Shown here: positions 44,324-54,360 of the stretch, in pieces
Position numbering within the stretch: the stretch's first letter is position 1
How the letters are laid out: each line of letters begins with the position of its first letter
DNA from: Acidovorax sp. A79
GTDB lineage: Bacteria; Pseudomonadota; Gammaproteobacteria; Burkholderiales; Burkholderiaceae_C
Assembly: GCF_041154505.1 (NCBI RefSeq)
Contig: NZ_AP028672.1
Coordinates: forward strand, 3,574,501-3,638,500
DNA length: 64,000 bases
Reading direction: 5' to 3'
Notes under the pieces: generated by a model
The model's database searches: none
Told to the model about the DNA's origin: nothing
What the model saw: the letters and a program-made list of their open reading frames with translations, nothing else
Made by a program: the position numbers and the translations under genes

Positions 44324-44737
44324 ATGGACATTTCCAGTTTTGACGACCTGCTGCAGGCTGCGCGCCTGCAGCCCGAGCCCCAGCGCCTCCTGTTCGTGTT
44401 TGCCGCGGTGGAACTGCCGGACGACGCCAGCCCGGCCCAGCGTGCCCGCTTCGAAGCGGGGCAGGGCGGAGCCCTGGTGCCGCTGATGTGCGTGGACAAG
44501 GCGCCGCAGGAGCTGCTTTCGTTCAGTGCGCTGGTGGAAGAGGCCAGCCAGTTCAGCGCCCCGGGCCATGACTGGGCCATGGTGTTCGCAGCAGCCCTGT
44601 CGGGCACGCTGGACAAGGCACCCACCAGTGCGGATGCCCAGGCGCCCCTGCAACGCATGGTCGATGCGATCAAGGGCGGGTCCCATGGGGCGTATATACC
44701 CTTCGACCGGCAGGGACAGCCCGTCCGGTTCGGCTGA
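44324..44737 (+). CDS. Conserved hypothetical protein of the nar-downstream cluster
   Basis: 137-residue soluble protein starting MDISSFDDLLQAARLQPEPQ. I recall close homologues in Comamonadaceae, often labelled ribonucleotide reductase subunit alpha. I see no ribonucleotide reductase motif here, and that label may simply reflect its neighbour nrdJ. Features are a FVFAAVELPDDASPAQRARF segment, LVPLMCVDKAP and a C-terminal IPFDRQGQPVRFG. It lies between the nitroreductase and hemerythrin genes on the same strand and is probably co-transcribed. Function unknown. Confidence 0.8.
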   Translation: MDISSFDDLLQAARLQPEPQRLLFVFAAVELPDDASPAQRARFEAGQGGALVPLMCVDKAPQELLSFSALVEEASQFSAPGHDWAMVFAAALSGTLDKAPTSADAQAPLQRMVDAIKGGSHGAYIPFDRQGQPVRFG

Positions 44738-44744
44738 GGCGCAG

Positions 44745-45302
44745 ATGGCCTCGCCCGCCCCATCCGCCCGCCATATCCCCGGTTTCAGCGCGCCGGCCGT
44801 CGGGTTCGAGCAACCCTTCGCCATGCTGGAGGCCTGCCATGAGCGCGTGCAGCGTTCGCTGGCCTTGCTGGGCCGCCTGCGCGCCCATGTGCGCCTGCAG
44901 GGTGCCGACGAGAGCGCCCGCCAGGCGGCGCGCGACGTGCTGCGGTATTTCGACATCGCCGCACCGCTGCACCATGAAGACGAGGAACTCCACGTCTTCC
45001 CGCTGCTGCTCGCCCAGGCCGAGCCCGGGGTCCAGGCGCTGGTGCGCAGCCTGCAGGACGACCATGTCCGCATGGTGGCGGACTGGGCTGCAGCACGGGT
45101 TGCGCTGCAGGCGCTGGAACAAGGAGTCATCCAGGGATTCGCGGAATCGGAGGAGGCGCTCCTTGATCGATTTGCGGACCGCTATGCAGGCCATATCCGC
45201 CGCGAGGAGCAGGAGGCCTACCCGGCGGCGCTGCACCTGCTGGAGCCCGCTGCGCTGGACGGGATGGGGCGGGAGATGGCGCGCCGCCGCGGCGCTGCCT
45301 GA
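44745..45302 (+). CDS. Hemerythrin-domain protein
   Basis: 185-residue four-helix protein with an HHE-type di-iron site: a His in LEACHERVQ, LHHEDEELHVFP, DDHVRMV and HIRREEQEAYP supply the expected His/Glu ligands. Bacterial hemerythrins bind O2 or NO or repair iron-sulfur clusters (YtfE/DNRM-like). Placed at the end of a run nrdJ-nnrS-nitroreductase-hypothetical-hemerythrin, it fits oxygen or nitric oxide handling during denitrification. Starts 7 bases after the preceding stop, so it should be co-transcribed. Confidence 0.85.
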   Translation: MASPAPSARHIPGFSAPAVGFEQPFAMLEACHERVQRSLALLGRLRAHVRLQGADESARQAARDVLRYFDIAAPLHHEDEELHVFPLLLAQAEPGVQALVRSLQDDHVRMVADWAAARVALQALEQGVIQGFAESEEALLDRFADRYAGHIRREEQEAYPAALHLLEPAALDGMGREMARRRGAA

Positions 45303-45500
45303 GCGCTGACAGGTTCCACCAGTGCGCTCTGTGCGTCTTCGAGGGGGGCACGGTATCCGCTTTTCATGGCTGTTCGCCTTACAGAGAATGCTTGGCGGTT
45401 GCTCCTGGAGCCAACCCTGCTGGCGTCGGACGGCGGTTGGGTACTGCGCAGGTGTTTACCATGATGGGATGTCAACCTCTCATCCGTACCGGGAAGCACC

Positions 45501-47717
45501 TTGACCGACGCAAAGAAACCCCATTTCGGCCAGTCCTTCAAGCCTGGCGCCATACCATCCAGCCAACCCAGTTTCAAATTCGGAATCAATTACGGGACGG
45601 GCTTGGTTGCGGGCGGTAGAGCTGTGGAGTCGCCCCTCCCCGATGATGCGACGGCGTGCAACACCCGGGGCAATGAATGGCTGATGGCCAACCGGCCCGC
45701 AGACGCCATTCGCGCCTATGACCGGGCCATCGCTCTCAAGCCCGACTACCTTGATCCCTACTTCAATCGTGGCAACGCGCTGCTACGCCTGCAGCGCAAC
45801 CAGGAGGCGCTGGCTTCATTCGATCAGGCCATCGCACTTTCGCCCGGATTGGGGCTCGCGCACTACAACCGGGGAACGGTCCTGCAAACCTTGGATCGGT
45901 TGCCGGAGGCCATGGAAAGCTACCGCAAGGTGCTGGCGATAGATCCTGCGAATGTTCAGGCGCGTTTCAATCTGGGCTGCATTCACCTGCAGATGAAGCA
46001 GTTTGATGAAACCCTGGAGTGCATGGACCAGGTGATCGAACGCGCACCCCAGATACCGGAGCCGCACAACAACCGGGGCACGGCCTTACTCAGGCTGGGC
46101 CGGTATGCAGAAGCGGTTGCTGCCTTCAGCCGGGCGCTGGAGCTCAATCCGCAGTCCGCCGAGGCTTACAACAACCGTGGCGAGGCGCAACTGCAATTGA
46201 GAAATCTGGAAAGTGCACTGGCGGACGTTCGCCGCGCGATCGAGCTTCGGCCCCAGCAAGGGGAGTCCAGGTTTCTTATGGGTCGGCTTTTGCGGGAGAT
46301 GAAGCGGTACGACGAGGCTTTGCAGCAGTTCTATCTGGCCCAGCGGTTGCCCGCTCCTTTGACGATGCTGCAAAGCGAGATCGTTACCGCCAAGGTGCAT
46401 GGCTGTATTTGGCAAAACCTGGATGAAGAACTGCTTCAGCTCCAGCAGGACATCCGGGCTTGGAAGCCTGTCCTTGAGCCTTTCTCTGCCCTGTCCGTGT
46501 TCGACCAGCCTGCCCTCCACAAAGAGGTTGCACGCCTTCTTGTAGAACGCGATCTGCCAGCGTCTGCGGCGTTGGGCGCGATTCCTGTTCGTGCAAGGGG
46601 CGAGAAGATTCGCATCGGTTACTACTCCGCAGATTTTCGCAACCACCCCTCTGCGTACTTGATTGCGGAGCTGATTGAAGTGCATGACCGCGAGCGATTT
46701 GAGTTGTTCGCGTTTTCGGTCAGTCCCCAAGTGCACGACAGCATGCGCGAGCGACTGGTGGTGGCCTTTGACCATTTTCTGGATGTGCGTGAGCGTACCG
46801 ATCTTGATATTGCACAGCTTTCGCGAGATCTTGGTATCGACATCGCTGTGGATCTGATGGGCTTTACGCAAGCGACGCGTTTGAGATGTTTTTCGTACCG
46901 GTGTGCACCCGTTCAGGTCAGCTACCTGGCGTACCCTGGCACCATCGGTGCCAGTTACATTGACTATGTGATCGCCGACAAGGTGGTGATTCCTCCCCAT
47001 GCCCAGGCCGACTTCACTGAAAAAGTGGTCTATCTGCCGCACAGCTACCAGGTCAACGACTCCCAGCGGAAAGTAGCTGACCGGACATTTTCCCGCGACG
47101 AACTGGGTTTGCCAGCCACTGGTTTTGTGTTTTGCTGCTTCAACAACAACTTCAAGATCCTGCCGCCCACGTTTGACGTCTGGATGCGCATCCTCCATGC
47201 CGTTGAAGGCAGCGTCTTGTGGCTGCTGGAAGACAACCCGATTGCGGCGCGGAATCTGCGCCGAGAGGCGCAGGCCCGGGGGATTTCTGCGGACCGCCTT
47301 GTGTTTGCCAGCCGCGTGCCCATGGACCAGCATCTCGCCCGCCAGCGGATGGCCGACCTCTTCCTTGATACGCTGCCCTACAACGCGCACACCACCGCGA
47401 GCGATGCCTTGTGGGTAGGGCTGCCGGTTCTGACGTGTTCAGGACAATCGTTTGCGAGCCGAGTGGCGGCGAGCCTCTTGCATGCCGTGGGGTTGCCCGA
47501 GCTTGTCACCCAGACGCAGTCTGCATTTGAGGCCCGAGCCATAGAGCTTACCCGCGACGTGGCGCAACTCAGGAGCATTCGGGACAAGCTGGAGGAACAG
47601 GGGCCCCAGTCGCCCTTGTTCAATGTCCGGCTCTTTGCGCGGCATATCGAGTCGGCATACACCACAATGGTGGAACGCGCGCACCAGGGGCTGCCTCCCG
47701 ATGTGATTGAGGTGTGA
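45501..47717 (+). CDS. TPR/GT41 O-GlcNAc transferase-like protein (paralogue 1)
   Basis: 738-residue protein: TPR repeats at about residues 55-290 (units such as [18 protein letters not shown] and [14 protein letters not shown]), then a GT41 (OGT/SPINDLY) catalytic region at about 360-725. [19 protein letters not shown] holds the family catalytic His in [23 protein letters not shown] holds the Lys that binds UDP phosphate in OGT. The nucleotide site includes [16 protein letters not shown]. The start is TTG at 45501. GT41 enzymes add one sugar to proteins: GlcNAc, fucose or hexose depending on member. It is 68 bases upstream of the UDP-glucose dehydrogenase start. The C-terminus PPDVIEV is shared with the other two copies. 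Confidence 0.9.
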   Translation: MTDAKKPHFGQSFKPGAIPSSQPSFKFGINYGTGLVAGGRAVESPLPDDATACNTRGNEWLMANRPADAIRAYDRAIALKPDYLDPYFNRGNALLRLQRNQEALASFDQAIALSPGLGLAHYNRGTVLQTLDRLPEAMESYRKVLAIDPANVQARFNLGCIHLQMKQFDETLECMDQVIERAPQIPEPHNNRGTALLRLGRYAEAVAAFSRALELNPQSAEAYNNRGEAQLQLRNLESALADVRRAIELRPQQGESRFLMGRLLREMKRYDEALQQFYLAQRLPAPLTMLQSEIVTAKVHGCIWQNLDEELLQLQQDIRAWKPVLEPFSALSVFDQPALHKEVARLLVERDLPASAALGAIPVRARGEKIRIGYYSADFRNHPSAYLIAELIEVHDRERFELFAFSVSPQVHDSMRERLVVAFDHFLDVRERTDLDIAQLSRDLGIDIAVDLMGFTQATRLRCFSYRCAPVQVSYLAYPGTIGASYIDYVIADKVVIPPHAQADFTEKVVYLPHSYQVNDSQRKVADRTFSRDELGLPATGFVFCCFNNNFKILPPTFDVWMRILHAVEGSVLWLLEDNPIAARNLRREAQARGISADRLVFASRVPMDQHLARQRMADLFLDTLPYNAHTTASDALWVGLPVLTCSGQSFASRVAASLLHAVGLPELVTQTQSAFEARAIELTRDVAQLRSIRDKLEEQGPQSPLFNVRLFARHIESAYTTMVERAHQGLPPDVIEV

Positions 47718-47785
47718 AATTTCACGGCGCCCTTCGCGTGGGCGCGAGCTCCATGTCTTGTATTTCTCATTTTTTTGCCCCCTTC

Positions 47786-49186
47786 ATGAATCTCACCTTG
47801 TTCGGAACCGGTTACGTGGGGCTCGTTACCGGCGTATGCCTTGCGGAACTGGGCAATGATGTCCTGTGCATCGACACGGATGCGGGCAAGATTTCCGCGC
47901 TGCAGCGCGGAGAGGTGCCGATCTACGAACCAGGGTTGCGCGAGCTGGTCGTCAGCAACGCCCGCGCAGGGCGGCTGGCATTTTCCATCGACATGGCGCA
48001 TGGGGTAGCCCATGGAGATGTGCAGTTCATTGCGGTGGGCACGCCCGCCGCAGGTGATGGCTGTGCGGATCTGCGCTACGTGTTTGAGGTGGCGCGTGCC
48101 ATTGCCACCCACATGACCAGTTTCAAGGTGATCGTCAACAAGTCCACGGTGCCGGTGGGCTCAGGCGAGGCGGTGCGCGATGTGGTGGCCTCCGTGTTGG
48201 CCAAACGCTGGTCAGGGGCCGAGCCAGCGCCTGGTTTTGCCGTGGTCTCCAATCCTGAGTTCCTCAAGGAGGGCAGTGCGATCGAGGATTTCATGCGGCC
48301 TGACCGCATCATCATTGGGTTGGGCGATGCGCCTGAAGAGCGGCGCGCCGGTGATCTCATGCGTGAGTTGTACCGCCCGTTCGGGCATGGCCACGACCGC
48401 GTCATCTGCATGGACCGGCGCAGTGCCGAGTTCACCAAGTATGCGGCGAACGCCATGCTGGCCACGCGTATCAGTTTCATGAACGAGATGGCCAACCTGG
48501 CCGACCGGCTGGGTGTGGACATCGAACCCGTGCGCGTGGGTATCGGCGCGGATCCGCGCATTGGGGAGATTTTTCTTTACCCGGGCGTGGGCTACGGCGG
48601 CAGCTGCTTTCCCAAGGATGTGACTGCGTTGCAGCGCATGGGCGAGGAGGTCGGGCTGCCGCTGCGATTGCTCGCGGCGGTGGCACAGGTCAACGATGGA
48701 CAGAAGCGGCTGCTGGTGGACAAGCTCGCCCAGCGGCTCGGACCGGATCTTTCCGGCCGTCGGCTGGCGGTGTGGGGGCTTGCCTTCAAGCCCAATACCG
48801 ATGACATGCGCGAGGCTTCCAGCCGGGTGCTGGTCCGTGAATTGCTGGAGCGCGGGGCGGTGCTTCGGGTCTTCGATCCGGTGGCCATGCAGGAGGCCCG
48901 CCGTTGCCTGGAGGAGGATCTGCGCGACCGGCCCGAACTGCTCGAGCACATCAGCTATGCCCAGGATCCCATTGACGCGGCGTGCGGTGCAGACGCCTTG
49001 CTGATCGTGACCGAATGGCAGGTGTTTCGCAGTCCCAATTTCGATGCCCTGCGGGCGGCCCTGCGGCAGCCCCTTGTCGTGGACGGGCGCAATCTGTACG
49101 AGCCGCGCTCCATGCGGGCCCTGGGGTTCGACTATCTGACCGTGGGCCGCAGCGCTGCGGATGCACTCGAGGCCACGGCAGCATGA
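47786..49186 (+). CDS. ugd: UDP-glucose 6-dehydrogenase
   Basis: 466-residue enzyme oxidising UDP-glucose twice with NAD+ to UDP-glucuronate. Rossmann motif [15 protein letters not shown] is at the N-terminus, [10 protein letters not shown] and a [10 protein letters not shown] stretch follow, and the catalytic Cys274 lies in [10 protein letters not shown]. The UDP-binding C-terminal domain has [16 protein letters not shown] chose the ATG at 47786 (MNLTLFG); the frame is open further up to 47714 but without family similarity. It overlaps the next gene by ATGA, coupling it to the decarboxylase that uses its product. Confidence 0.94.
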   Translation: MNLTLFGTGYVGLVTGVCLAELGNDVLCIDTDAGKISALQRGEVPIYEPGLRELVVSNARAGRLAFSIDMAHGVAHGDVQFIAVGTPAAGDGCADLRYVFEVARAIATHMTSFKVIVNKSTVPVGSGEAVRDVVASVLAKRWSGAEPAPGFAVVSNPEFLKEGSAIEDFMRPDRIIIGLGDAPEERRAGDLMRELYRPFGHGHDRVICMDRRSAEFTKYAANAMLATRISFMNEMANLADRLGVDIEPVRVGIGADPRIGEIFLYPGVGYGGSCFPKDVTALQRMGEEVGLPLRLLAAVAQVNDGQKRLLVDKLAQRLGPDLSGRRLAVWGLAFKPNTDDMREASSRVLVRELLERGAVLRVFDPVAMQEARRCLEEDLRDRPELLEHISYAQDPIDAACGADALLIVTEWQVFRSPNFDALRAALRQPLVVDGRNLYEPRSMRALGFDYLTVGRSAADALEATAA

Positions 49187-50133
49187 CGACGGAAAAGAAA
49201 ATCCTGGTCACGGGAGGCGCTGGCTTTCTTGGCTCCCATCTGTGCGAGCGCCTGCTGAAGGATGGCCATGCGGTGCTGTGCGTGGACGACTTCTCCACCG
49301 GCTTGGAAAAGAACATCGCCCACCTCCTGGCCTCTCCGCGGTTTCGTGTGCTTTGCCACGATGTCGTCCAGGCCCTGGATGCCGAAGTGGACGAGATCTA
49401 CAACCTGGCCTGCCCCGCGTCGCCCGTGCACTACCAGTCCGATCCGCTGCGGACCCTGCGCACCAGCGTGCTGGGTGCCATGAATCTGCTGGAGCTGGCC
49501 CGCAAGTGCCATGCCGTGATTCTTCAGGCCTCGACGAGCGAGGTGTATGGCGACCCCGGCGTGCATCCGCAGCCTGAGTCCTATTGGGGCAACGTCAATC
49601 CCATCGGTGTGCGGGCCTGCTACGACGAGGGCAAGCGCTGCGCGGAGACCCTGTTCTTCGACTACCGGCGCCAGCATGGCGTGCGCACCAAGGTCGTGCG
49701 GCTGTTCAATACGTATGGCCCGCGCATGCGTCCGGATGACGGCCGGGTGGTCTCCAACTTCATCGTCCAGGCGCTGCGCGGGGCGGATCTGACCGTTTAC
49801 GGGGCGGGGACGCAGACCCGCAGCTTCTGCTACGTGGATGACCTCGTGGAAGCCCTGGTGCGCATGATGGCCACGCCGGACGAGGTGGCGGGACCGGTCA
49901 ATCTGGGCAATCCAGGGGAGTTCACCGTCCTGGAACTCGCGCAGAAAATCCTCGCAGGGACGGGCTCGTCCGCGCGGATCACCTACCACCCGCTCCCGGG
50001 AGACGATCCCCGGCAGCGGCAGCCCGACATTTCGCTGGCGCGCCAGCTGCTGGGGGGGTGGGCCCCCCGCGTCGACATTGACGCGGGCTTGCGCCGGACC
50101 ATTGCCTATTTCAAGGAGGCGGACGCCGGCTGA
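49183..50133 (+). CDS. UDP-glucuronate decarboxylase (UDP-xylose synthase) type SDR
   Basis: 316-residue extended short-chain dehydrogenase. It has the NAD motif [19 protein letters not shown], the [13 protein letters not shown] segment, and a catalytic Tyr147-Lys151 pair in YDEGKR, with TSEVYGDP preceding. The UXS-specific [13 protein letters not shown] and [12 protein letters not shown] are present. UXS converts UDP-glucuronate to UDP-xylose, so the pair with ugd makes a complete path from UDP-glucose. Overlap with ugd indicates coupling. A UDP-glucuronate epimerase is a less likely alternative. Confidence 0.88.
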   Translation: MTTEKKILVTGGAGFLGSHLCERLLKDGHAVLCVDDFSTGLEKNIAHLLASPRFRVLCHDVVQALDAEVDEIYNLACPASPVHYQSDPLRTLRTSVLGAMNLLELARKCHAVILQASTSEVYGDPGVHPQPESYWGNVNPIGVRACYDEGKRCAETLFFDYRRQHGVRTKVVRLFNTYGPRMRPDDGRVVSNFIVQALRGADLTVYGAGTQTRSFCYVDDLVEALVRMMATPDEVAGPVNLGNPGEFTVLELAQKILAGTGSSARITYHPLPGDDPRQRQPDISLARQLLGGWAPRVDIDAGLRRTIAYFKEADAG

Positions 50134-50294
50134 GCCCCGGGAGGCGGAGCCAGCGCGTGTCTGGCATCCGCCCCCGCTGTGCCATTCCGCGATGCCCCCC
50201 GTTCCATTTGGAACATGTCGAGGGGCAGGAGGTGCGGGTATGGTGCCCGCCGGGGTTTGGTCCTTTCCGATGCCGATACCGAGCCCTCGCTGCC

Positions 50295-51356
50295 ATGAAT
50301 CTGTTTCTCCGTATCCTCCTGACCCTGTTGCTCGCTCTGGCTTGCGCGATCGGCTGCGCAGCCCTTCACACCCCGCTGCCCTGGATGATCGGCCCGCTGC
50401 TGGCCACTTCGGTGGTGTCCATCGCTGGCGGGCCCACGGAAAGCTGGGGGCCCTTGCGCAATGCGGGGCAGTGGACCATTGGCGCCGCCTTGGGCCTGTA
50501 CTTCACGCCCCAGGTTGTGGGACTGATTGGCGGGCTCTGGTGGGCCATCGCCCTGGGCATCGTGTGGGCGCTGTTCCTGGGCTGGCTGTTCGGCGCCTGG
50601 CTGTACCGGGTGCATGCGCCGCGCATGCACGGGGTGCCTGCGCCGATGCTGCGGGCCACGAGCTACTTCTCGGGGGCCATCGGTGCGGCATCCGAAATGA
50701 CCCTGCTGTCCGAACGCGAGAACGCCCGCACCGACCTCGTGGCGGCCAGCCACAGCCTGCGGTTGCTGATCGTCACGGTCACGATCCCTTTCGCGCTGCA
50801 ATGGAGCGGACTGCATGGCCTGGATATCCTGCCGCCCACGGCCCGGGTGGTGAGCGCACCCGGTCTGGCGCTGATGGCGCTGCTGACGGGGGCCGGGGCC
50901 CTGCTGATGGACAGGCTGGGCCGGGCGAACCCGTGGTTCATGGGCGCGATGCTGGTGTCCATGGGGCTCACCATGGCAGGCATCACCCTGTCCGCCGTGC
51001 CCCAGGCGATGGTGAATGCGGCGCAACTGGTCATCGGCGTGAGCCTGGGGGTCCGCTTTCGTGCGGATTTTCTGCACACGGCGCCGCGCTGGCTCGTGTC
51101 GGTGGCGGTGGGCACCCTGGTGCTCATGGGGGTGTGCGCGTTGTTCGCGGCCTTGCTGGCCTGGGCGACAGGTCTGCCCTGGGTCACCCTGCTGCTGGGG
51201 ACCTCGCCCGGAGGCATCACCGAGATGGCCATCACCGCCAAGGTGCTGCAGCTGGGGGTGCCGGTGGTCACGGCGTTCCAGGTGTGCCGGCTGATCGCGG
51301 TGCTGATGCTGGTGGACCCGCTGTACCGGCGGATCTACCCCGCCACCGCGGCCTGA
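50295..51356 (+). CDS. AbrB-family membrane protein (putative transporter), full-length copy
   Basis: 353-residue inner-membrane protein of the AbrB duplication family (once called putative ammonia monooxygenase), with about 10 hydrophobic helices and two similar halves. The N-terminal LALACAIGCAALHTPLPWMIGPLL and the second-half LMDRLGRANPWFMGAMLVSMG / GTSPGGITEMAI motif pairs are typical. No enzymatic function is supported. I chose the ATG at 50295. A 5'-truncated paralogue of this gene lies at 55511-56220, part of a tandem duplication. Confidence 0.85.
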   Translation: MNLFLRILLTLLLALACAIGCAALHTPLPWMIGPLLATSVVSIAGGPTESWGPLRNAGQWTIGAALGLYFTPQVVGLIGGLWWAIALGIVWALFLGWLFGAWLYRVHAPRMHGVPAPMLRATSYFSGAIGAASEMTLLSERENARTDLVAASHSLRLLIVTVTIPFALQWSGLHGLDILPPTARVVSAPGLALMALLTGAGALLMDRLGRANPWFMGAMLVSMGLTMAGITLSAVPQAMVNAAQLVIGVSLGVRFRADFLHTAPRWLVSVAVGTLVLMGVCALFAALLAWATGLPWVTLLLGTSPGGITEMAITAKVLQLGVPVVTAFQVCRLIAVLMLVDPLYRRIYPATAA

Positions 51357-51453
51357 ACAGAGGCGGGCGCGTCACAATCCCACCTTTGTTGACGCTGATG
51401 GATTGTCCTGGCGACGGTCTGTGAGCGTTTCCATCCGCTGCACACCCCAGACC

Positions 51454-53883
51454 ATGAGCATTCATTACAACTTCGGCGTACGCCCTCCCCAAGCAACGAA
51501 AGCCCAGCTGGCCGCCTGGCTGGAGCAAGCCATGCAAGCGCACCAGCAGGGACGCCTTGCGCAGGCCAACCAGCTCTACAACACCATTTTGAAGAATGAT
51601 CCAAAAAACGTTGGCGCCCTGCACATGCAGGGGGTGCTGGCGTACCAGGCGGGTCACCTGCAGATGGCGGTCGATCTGATCGGCCAGGCGATCAAGCTGG
51701 CTCCGGAGGATGCTGCGCCCCATGTCAATCGCGGGCTGGCCTTGGGGGCTTTGAAGCGCCATGACGAGGCGCTGGCGCACTTTGAGCGGGCCATCGGCCT
51801 GCGCCCGGGTTTCGCCGAGGCCTATGTCAACCGGGGGATCACTCTGAAGGAGCTGTCGCGGCCTCTGGATGCCATTGCGAGCTACGACCAGGCGATCGCC
51901 CTCCAGCCGCGACTGGCCGCTGCTTTCAACAACAAGGGCAATGCCTTGCGCCAGCTCGAACGGTTGGACGAGGCGCTGAAATGTTATGAACAGGCCTTTG
52001 CCCTGGACCGCGACGACGTGGATGCGTGTCAGAACATGGGCATGCTGCATGCCGACGCTGGCCGCCCGGACGAGGCTTTGCAGTGCTTTGACCGGGTCAT
52101 CGCGCTGCGGCCGCAGCATGCGGAAGCCCACAACGGTAAGGGCGCGATCCTGGCGCAAAGGGAGCAGTGGACGCAGGCCATTGCGCACTTCGAGGCCGCC
52201 CTACAAGCCGACGACCAGCTGGTTCAGGCCCACAAGAACCTGGGTATCGCGCAGCGCAGCCTTTTTCAACTGCCGAATGCGGTGCAAGCCTTTCAGAAGG
52301 CTGCCCGACTGAGCCCACACGACGTGGAAATCCTGGCGTTTCTAGCCGTTTCGTTGCTGGAGGCAGGGCGGTATGCAGAAGCACTTGCCGTCTACGACCA
52401 GGCGATTAGGTTGGCGCCTGAAAGGCCGGATCTGTACTACAACCGCGCCACTTTGCACATCCGGTTCAACCGGCATCAGGACGCCGTGGCCGACTACACG
52501 CAGGTGTATCGCCTCAAGCCAGATGCGAAGTATCTGCTAGGGTATCTTGCGAGCTGCAGGCTCAAGACCGGCGATTGGAGGCACTTGGCGGACGATATGG
52601 TGCAATGTGAGCGGAGCATCCGGGCCGGTGAGCTGGGTGTGAAACCCTTCATAGCGCTTTCGTTGTTCGACTCGCCCGAGTTGCACAAGCAGGCGGCACA
52701 AGCTTCCGTGCAGCAGGACTTCCCTGCGTCCAGCGTCCTGGGCCCCATCCTGGCGCGCACTGGCGGAGGCAAGATCCGGGTCGGCTACTACTCTGCGGAC
52801 TTCCACGGCCACGCCACCGCGTATCTGATAGCGCAGCTTTTCGAGGTCCATGACCGTGATCGCTTCGAGTGGTTTGCGTTTTCGTTCGGGCCGCCTTCGA
52901 AGGACGCCATGCGCGAGCGCCTGGTCGCAGGCTTTGACCATTTCATCGACGTGCGCGAGCAGCGGGAGATCGATATCGCTCGCCTGTCGCGGGAACTGGG
53001 CATCGACATCGCCATTGATCTGATGGGTTTCACGACGGGCTGCCGCTTTGGCATTTTTGCCCACCGCTGCGCGCCCATCCAGGCCGGTTATCTGGGCTAC
53101 CCGGGGACGACCGGTGCGGACTATATGGACTACGTGATTGCCGACAAGGTGGTCGTCCCAGCCCAGGCGCAGATCCATTTCACCGAAAAACTCGCCTACC
53201 TGCCGCACAGCTACCAGGTCAATGACTCGCAGCGCGCAATCAGTGATCGGGTCTTCACCAGAGAGGAGGCACGGTTGCCTGCGACAGGGCGCGTGTTCTG
53301 CTGTTTCAACAACAACCAGAAGATCCTTCCACAGGTCTTTGACAGCTGGATGCGCATTCTGCAGGCGGTTCCGGACAGCGTTCTCTGGCTTTTGGCAGAT
53401 AACCCTGCTGTGGAGGGTAGCCTGCGGCGTGAGGCGCAGGCGCGCGGCGTGGCGCCTGAGAGGCTGGTGTTTGCACAGCGCCTGCCCCTGGACCAGCACC
53501 TGGCGCGCCACCGGCTGGCCGACCTGTTTCTGGATACCTTGCCTTACAACGCCCACACCACGGCCAGCGATGCCTTGTGGGCGGGCCTACCGGTGCTCAC
53601 GAGGCTGGGAGAGTCGTTTGCGGCGCGTGTGGCGGCGAGCCTGCTGCAGGCCGTGGGTCTGCCGGAACTTGTGACCCACAGCGCCGCCGAGTATGAAGCT
53701 CTGGCGATCTCGCTCGCGCGGGACCCTGGGCGCCTGAAAGCGCTGCGCGACAAACTCCACGCGGAAAAAGCCCAGTCCCCACTGTTCAACACCCGTCAGT
53801 TTGCGCGCGACATCGAGGCCGCCTATGTGGCGATGCATGGGCGGTACATGCAGGGCCTGGCGCCCGAAGTGATCGAGGTATAG
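51454..53883 (+). CDS. TPR/GT41 O-GlcNAc transferase-like protein (paralogue 2)
   Basis: 809-residue protein starting MSIHYNFGVRPPQATKAQL. About ten TPR units cover residues 30-400, then a GT41 catalytic region. IRVGYYSADFHGHATAYLI keeps the catalytic His, here in GHA rather than NHP. CCFNNNQKILPQVFDSWMR keeps the UDP-binding Lys. [16 protein letters not shown] and SFAARVAASLLQAVG are conserved with paralogues 1 and 3. Very similar throughout to the copy at 56319-58751, and it ends in PEVIEV. Its reading frame has no homopolymeric tract. Sugar donor and target proteins unknown. Confidence 0.9.
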   Translation: MSIHYNFGVRPPQATKAQLAAWLEQAMQAHQQGRLAQANQLYNTILKNDPKNVGALHMQGVLAYQAGHLQMAVDLIGQAIKLAPEDAAPHVNRGLALGALKRHDEALAHFERAIGLRPGFAEAYVNRGITLKELSRPLDAIASYDQAIALQPRLAAAFNNKGNALRQLERLDEALKCYEQAFALDRDDVDACQNMGMLHADAGRPDEALQCFDRVIALRPQHAEAHNGKGAILAQREQWTQAIAHFEAALQADDQLVQAHKNLGIAQRSLFQLPNAVQAFQKAARLSPHDVEILAFLAVSLLEAGRYAEALAVYDQAIRLAPERPDLYYNRATLHIRFNRHQDAVADYTQVYRLKPDAKYLLGYLASCRLKTGDWRHLADDMVQCERSIRAGELGVKPFIALSLFDSPELHKQAAQASVQQDFPASSVLGPILARTGGGKIRVGYYSADFHGHATAYLIAQLFEVHDRDRFEWFAFSFGPPSKDAMRERLVAGFDHFIDVREQREIDIARLSRELGIDIAIDLMGFTTGCRFGIFAHRCAPIQAGYLGYPGTTGADYMDYVIADKVVVPAQAQIHFTEKLAYLPHSYQVNDSQRAISDRVFTREEARLPATGRVFCCFNNNQKILPQVFDSWMRILQAVPDSVLWLLADNPAVEGSLRREAQARGVAPERLVFAQRLPLDQHLARHRLADLFLDTLPYNAHTTASDALWAGLPVLTRLGESFAARVAASLLQAVGLPELVTHSAAEYEALAISLARDPGRLKALRDKLHAEKAQSPLFNTRQFARDIEAAYVAMHGRYMQGLAPEVIEV

Positions 53884-53893
53884 GGCCGAAGGC

Positions 53894-53911
53894 GGGGAGG
53901 ACATGCTCCCC
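53894..53911. terminator. Hairpin between convergent genes
   Basis: GGGGAG (53894-53899) and CTCCCC (53906-53911) form a short stem with a 6-base loop, 10 bases after the GT41 paralogue 2 stop. The DUF3567 gene converges from the other side. There is no T-run, so its use as a terminator is uncertain. Confidence 0.35.
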
Positions 53912-53995
53912 CGGCGCTGAGTTTGGCGAGGTCCCTGGGGCCTCCGGGTGTGCCGCCCCCGCTGCGGCTGAAACAAAAGCTGCAGCGCAGGTGGA

Positions 53996-54295
53996 TCAGT
54001 GCACGACCACGGGGTTCTGCGCCAGCCCCGCATAACGGTCCAGCGCGTCTTCCACTTCTTCCTGCGTGGGGGTGTCGCGCTGCCAGGCCAGGATCTGCTC
54101 CTGGAACATCTCGGCCCAGGATCCGTCCAGGTACACCTCTTTGCCCGAACGCTTGTCCACGATTTCAAAGCCATGGCGTGCGAGCTGGGGAACGGCGGGG
54201 GCGGTGTCGTTGAGCGCCTGGGTGCTCTTTTTCTCCACGGCGTCGGGCAGCATGTGGACCACCACGAAGGATTCTGAGTCGTAGAGCATGTGCAT
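53996..54295 (-). CDS. DUF3567 family protein (copy 1)
   Basis: 99-residue soluble protein beginning MHMLYDSESFVVVHMLPD and containing GFEIVDKRSGKEVYLDGSWAE and a C-terminal NPVVVH. DUF3567 is a Burkholderiales-restricted family of unknown function. It is almost identical to the copy at 58870-59169. The copies differ at a few residues such as KKSTQ against KKSAQ and AVPQ against APQ. It converges on GT41 paralogue 2. The upstream region is cut by the IS element at 54366, so its promoter may be altered. Confidence 0.85.
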   Translation of the reverse strand: MHMLYDSESFVVVHMLPDAVEKKSTQALNDTAPAVPQLARHGFEIVDKRSGKEVYLDGSWAEMFQEQILAWQRDTPTQEEVEDALDRYAGLAQNPVVVH

Positions 54296-54360
54296 CGTGT
54301 TCCCCTTGTCGATATAGATGTCAGATGACAGCGGGTGCGTGGAGTTCAAGTGGCGCAGGC

